From contig PNMW01000015.1 of the NCBI GenBank assembly GCA_013823855.1, positions 1 to 64,000 of the forward strand: a stretch of 64,000 nucleotides of DNA. Direction: 5' to 3'. This document shows positions 63,232 to 64,000 of the stretch, in pieces; the stretch's first letter is position 1, and every line of letters begins with the position of its first letter. The DNA comes from Lysobacteraceae bacterium. GTDB taxonomy: Bacteria; Pseudomonadota; Gammaproteobacteria; Nevskiales; Nevskiaceae. The position numbers and the translations under genes are program-made. The notes beneath the pieces were generated by a model. That model searched no databases. It saw nothing but the letters and a program-made list of their open reading frames with translations, and was not told the DNA's origin.

Positions 63232-63822
63232 ATGAAACACGCAAACCGAGGCTTGCGGGTGATGCTGGTCGATGACGATCAGACGCGCCTTGCCATGATG
63301 GAACAGGCGCTGGTCGCCGAAGGCCACGTGATCGTCGTGCGCCTCGATGCGCAGGCTGATCTGCTGGCCGGCGTGACCCTGCACCAGCCGGACGTGATCT
63401 TCATCGACGTCGATGCGCCGAGTCGCGACACGCTTGAATCGCTGGGTCAGATCCATCGCGAACGGCCACGGCCGATCGTGCTGTTCGCGGCACGAAGTGA
63501 CGCTGAAACCGCGCATCGGGCGATCCACGCCGGGGTCAGCGCCTATGTCGTCGATGGTCTGCATCCGACGCGCCTCAGCGCGCTGCTCGATGTCGCCATC
63601 GCCCGTTTCGAGGTTCATCAGGCGCTGAGCCGTGAGCTGTCGGCTGCCAACGCAAGACTTGCCGACCAGCGCGACATCGAGAAGGCCAAGGGCCTGTTGA
63701 TGAAGCGCCGCAAGATCGATGAGGAGGAGGCTTATGGAATGCTCCGGAAGATGGCGATGGACCGGAAGCAGAGAATCGGCGATTACGCGCGCTTGCTGCT
63801 CGCCGCATCCGACTTGCTGTAA
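63232..63822 (+). CDS. nasT: nitrate-responsive ANTAR antiterminator
   Basis: The ATG at 63232 (MKHANRGLRVMLVDDD) gives 196 residues, the normal NasT length. An upstream start at 63142 would add 30 unusual residues. An N-terminal receiver-like domain ('VMLVDDDQTRLAMMEQAL', Asp in 'IFIDVDAPSRD') is followed by a coiled-coil and the ANTAR RNA-binding domain (about 140-190, 'IEKAKGLLMKRRKIDEEEAY'). NasT binds paired hexaloop hairpins and lets polymerase pass leader terminators. NasS holds it back without nitrate. Likely targets are the three leaders at 47484, 52489 and 61568. Confidence 0.9.
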   Translation: MKHANRGLRVMLVDDDQTRLAMMEQALVAEGHVIVVRLDAQADLLAGVTLHQPDVIFIDVDAPSRDTLESLGQIHRERPRPIVLFAARSDAETAHRAIHAGVSAYVVDGLHPTRLSALLDVAIARFEVHQALSRELSAANARLADQRDIEKAKGLLMKRRKIDEEEAYGMLRKMAMDRKQRIGDYARLLLAASDLL

Positions 63823-63842
63823 GCCGCCCAGGGACGGTCGTG

Positions 63843-64000
63843 ATGATTAACGGGCTGGAAAAAACCAGGATTCGCCTCGGCATGCTGCCGCTGGCAGATG
63901 CTGCGCCACTGATCGTGGCGCGGTCGTGCGGCTTCTTCGCCCGGCACGGCCTGGAAGTGGAGTTGAGCGCCGAGCGTGCCTGGGCCGCGCTTCGCGACAA
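63843..64000 (+). CDS. nasS: nitrate sensor NasS, N-terminal fragment (runs off window)
   Basis: The ATG at 63843, 20 bp after nasT, opens a frame that continues through the window edge: 52 codons. 'IRLGMLPLADAAPLIVARSC' followed by 'GFFARHGLEVELS' is the typical opening of CmpA/NrtA-family proteins. There is no signal peptide, so it is cytoplasmic, as NasS is. NasS binds nitrate and releases NasT. The assignment relies on this opening plus the nasT neighbour. Confidence 0.8.
   Translation, partial: MINGLEKTRIRLGMLPLADAAPLIVARSCGFFARHGLEVELSAERAWAALRD

Overview
This is a high-GC, gene-dense stretch of a Gram-negative chromosome. The Xanthomonas-style order tonB-exbB-exbD1-exbD2, the LPS heptose genes (waaF, hldE), a DUF1302 outer-membrane protein and an assimilatory nas/nir/nrt set with sigma-54 signals point to a gammaproteobacterium. 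A relative of the Nevskiales/Xanthomonadales is my inference only. I found no rRNA, tRNA, insertion sequence, prophage or CRISPR array. One gene (2150-3247) has clearly lower GC than its neighbours.

Layout. 1-1930: 3' end of a TonB-dependent receptor, then a Tat-exported dienelactone-hydrolase-like protein. 2150-3247: an orphan gene of foreign composition, followed by an inverted-repeat element. 3680-6159 (minus): a complete TonB energiser operon. 6782-9464: a sigma-54 activator, a rhodanese-like protein without the catalytic Cys, and an M14 peptidase. 9484-13760: a nuclease-helicase fusion, a pseudouridine synthase and a c-type cytochrome. 13813-14138: a frameshifted DUF1223 remnant. 14509-19016: acyl-CoA dehydrogenase, two alpha/beta hydrolases (one PhaC-like) and dusC. 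19137-25718: a TetR-controlled acyl-CoA carboxylase/dehydrogenase operon resembling atu (acyclic terpene utilisation). 25776-28901 (minus): DUF1302 protein and an EamA transporter. 29056-34588: waaF, ilvE, hldE, an acid phosphatase lipoprotein and a PHB-depolymerase-like esterase. 34636-36603 (minus): aguB-aguA, agmatine to putrescine. 37396-38847 (minus): aldehyde dehydrogenase.

39017-52408 (minus) holds two nitrate assimilation operons. One is narK-nirB-nirD-FAD oxidoreductase-nasA. The other is porin-nrtA-nrtB-nrtD. The right edge carries the regulator pair nasT (ANTAR antiterminator) and nasS (nitrate sensor, cut by the window end). Between the two lies an eight-gene envelope operon (53203-61492): a 36-aa membrane peptide, TPR proteins, an ExbB/TolQ channel, two ExbD proteins and an AgmX/PglI-type TonB-like protein. 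It looks like a dedicated proton-driven trans-envelope machine related to the Agl/Glt and Tol/Ton families.

The most interesting observation concerns regulation. Three promoters (before narK, before the porin, and before an OmpA-cupredoxin fusion gene at 61684) share one architecture. Each has a sigma-54 -24/-12 element, then two short RNA hairpins whose hexanucleotide loops mostly follow AANGRC, then an alternative terminator-like stem overlapping one of them. This is the layout expected of ANTAR (NasT) antitermination targets. It implies that an unusual outer-membrane OmpA-type-1-copper protein belongs to the same NasS/NasT regulon as nitrate uptake and reduction. Other points worth attention are a duplicated nrtB 3' end kept as an in-frame 59-aa ORF, a 64-aa ORF coupled on both sides inside the carboxylase operon, and a probable small RNA at 37236-37329.
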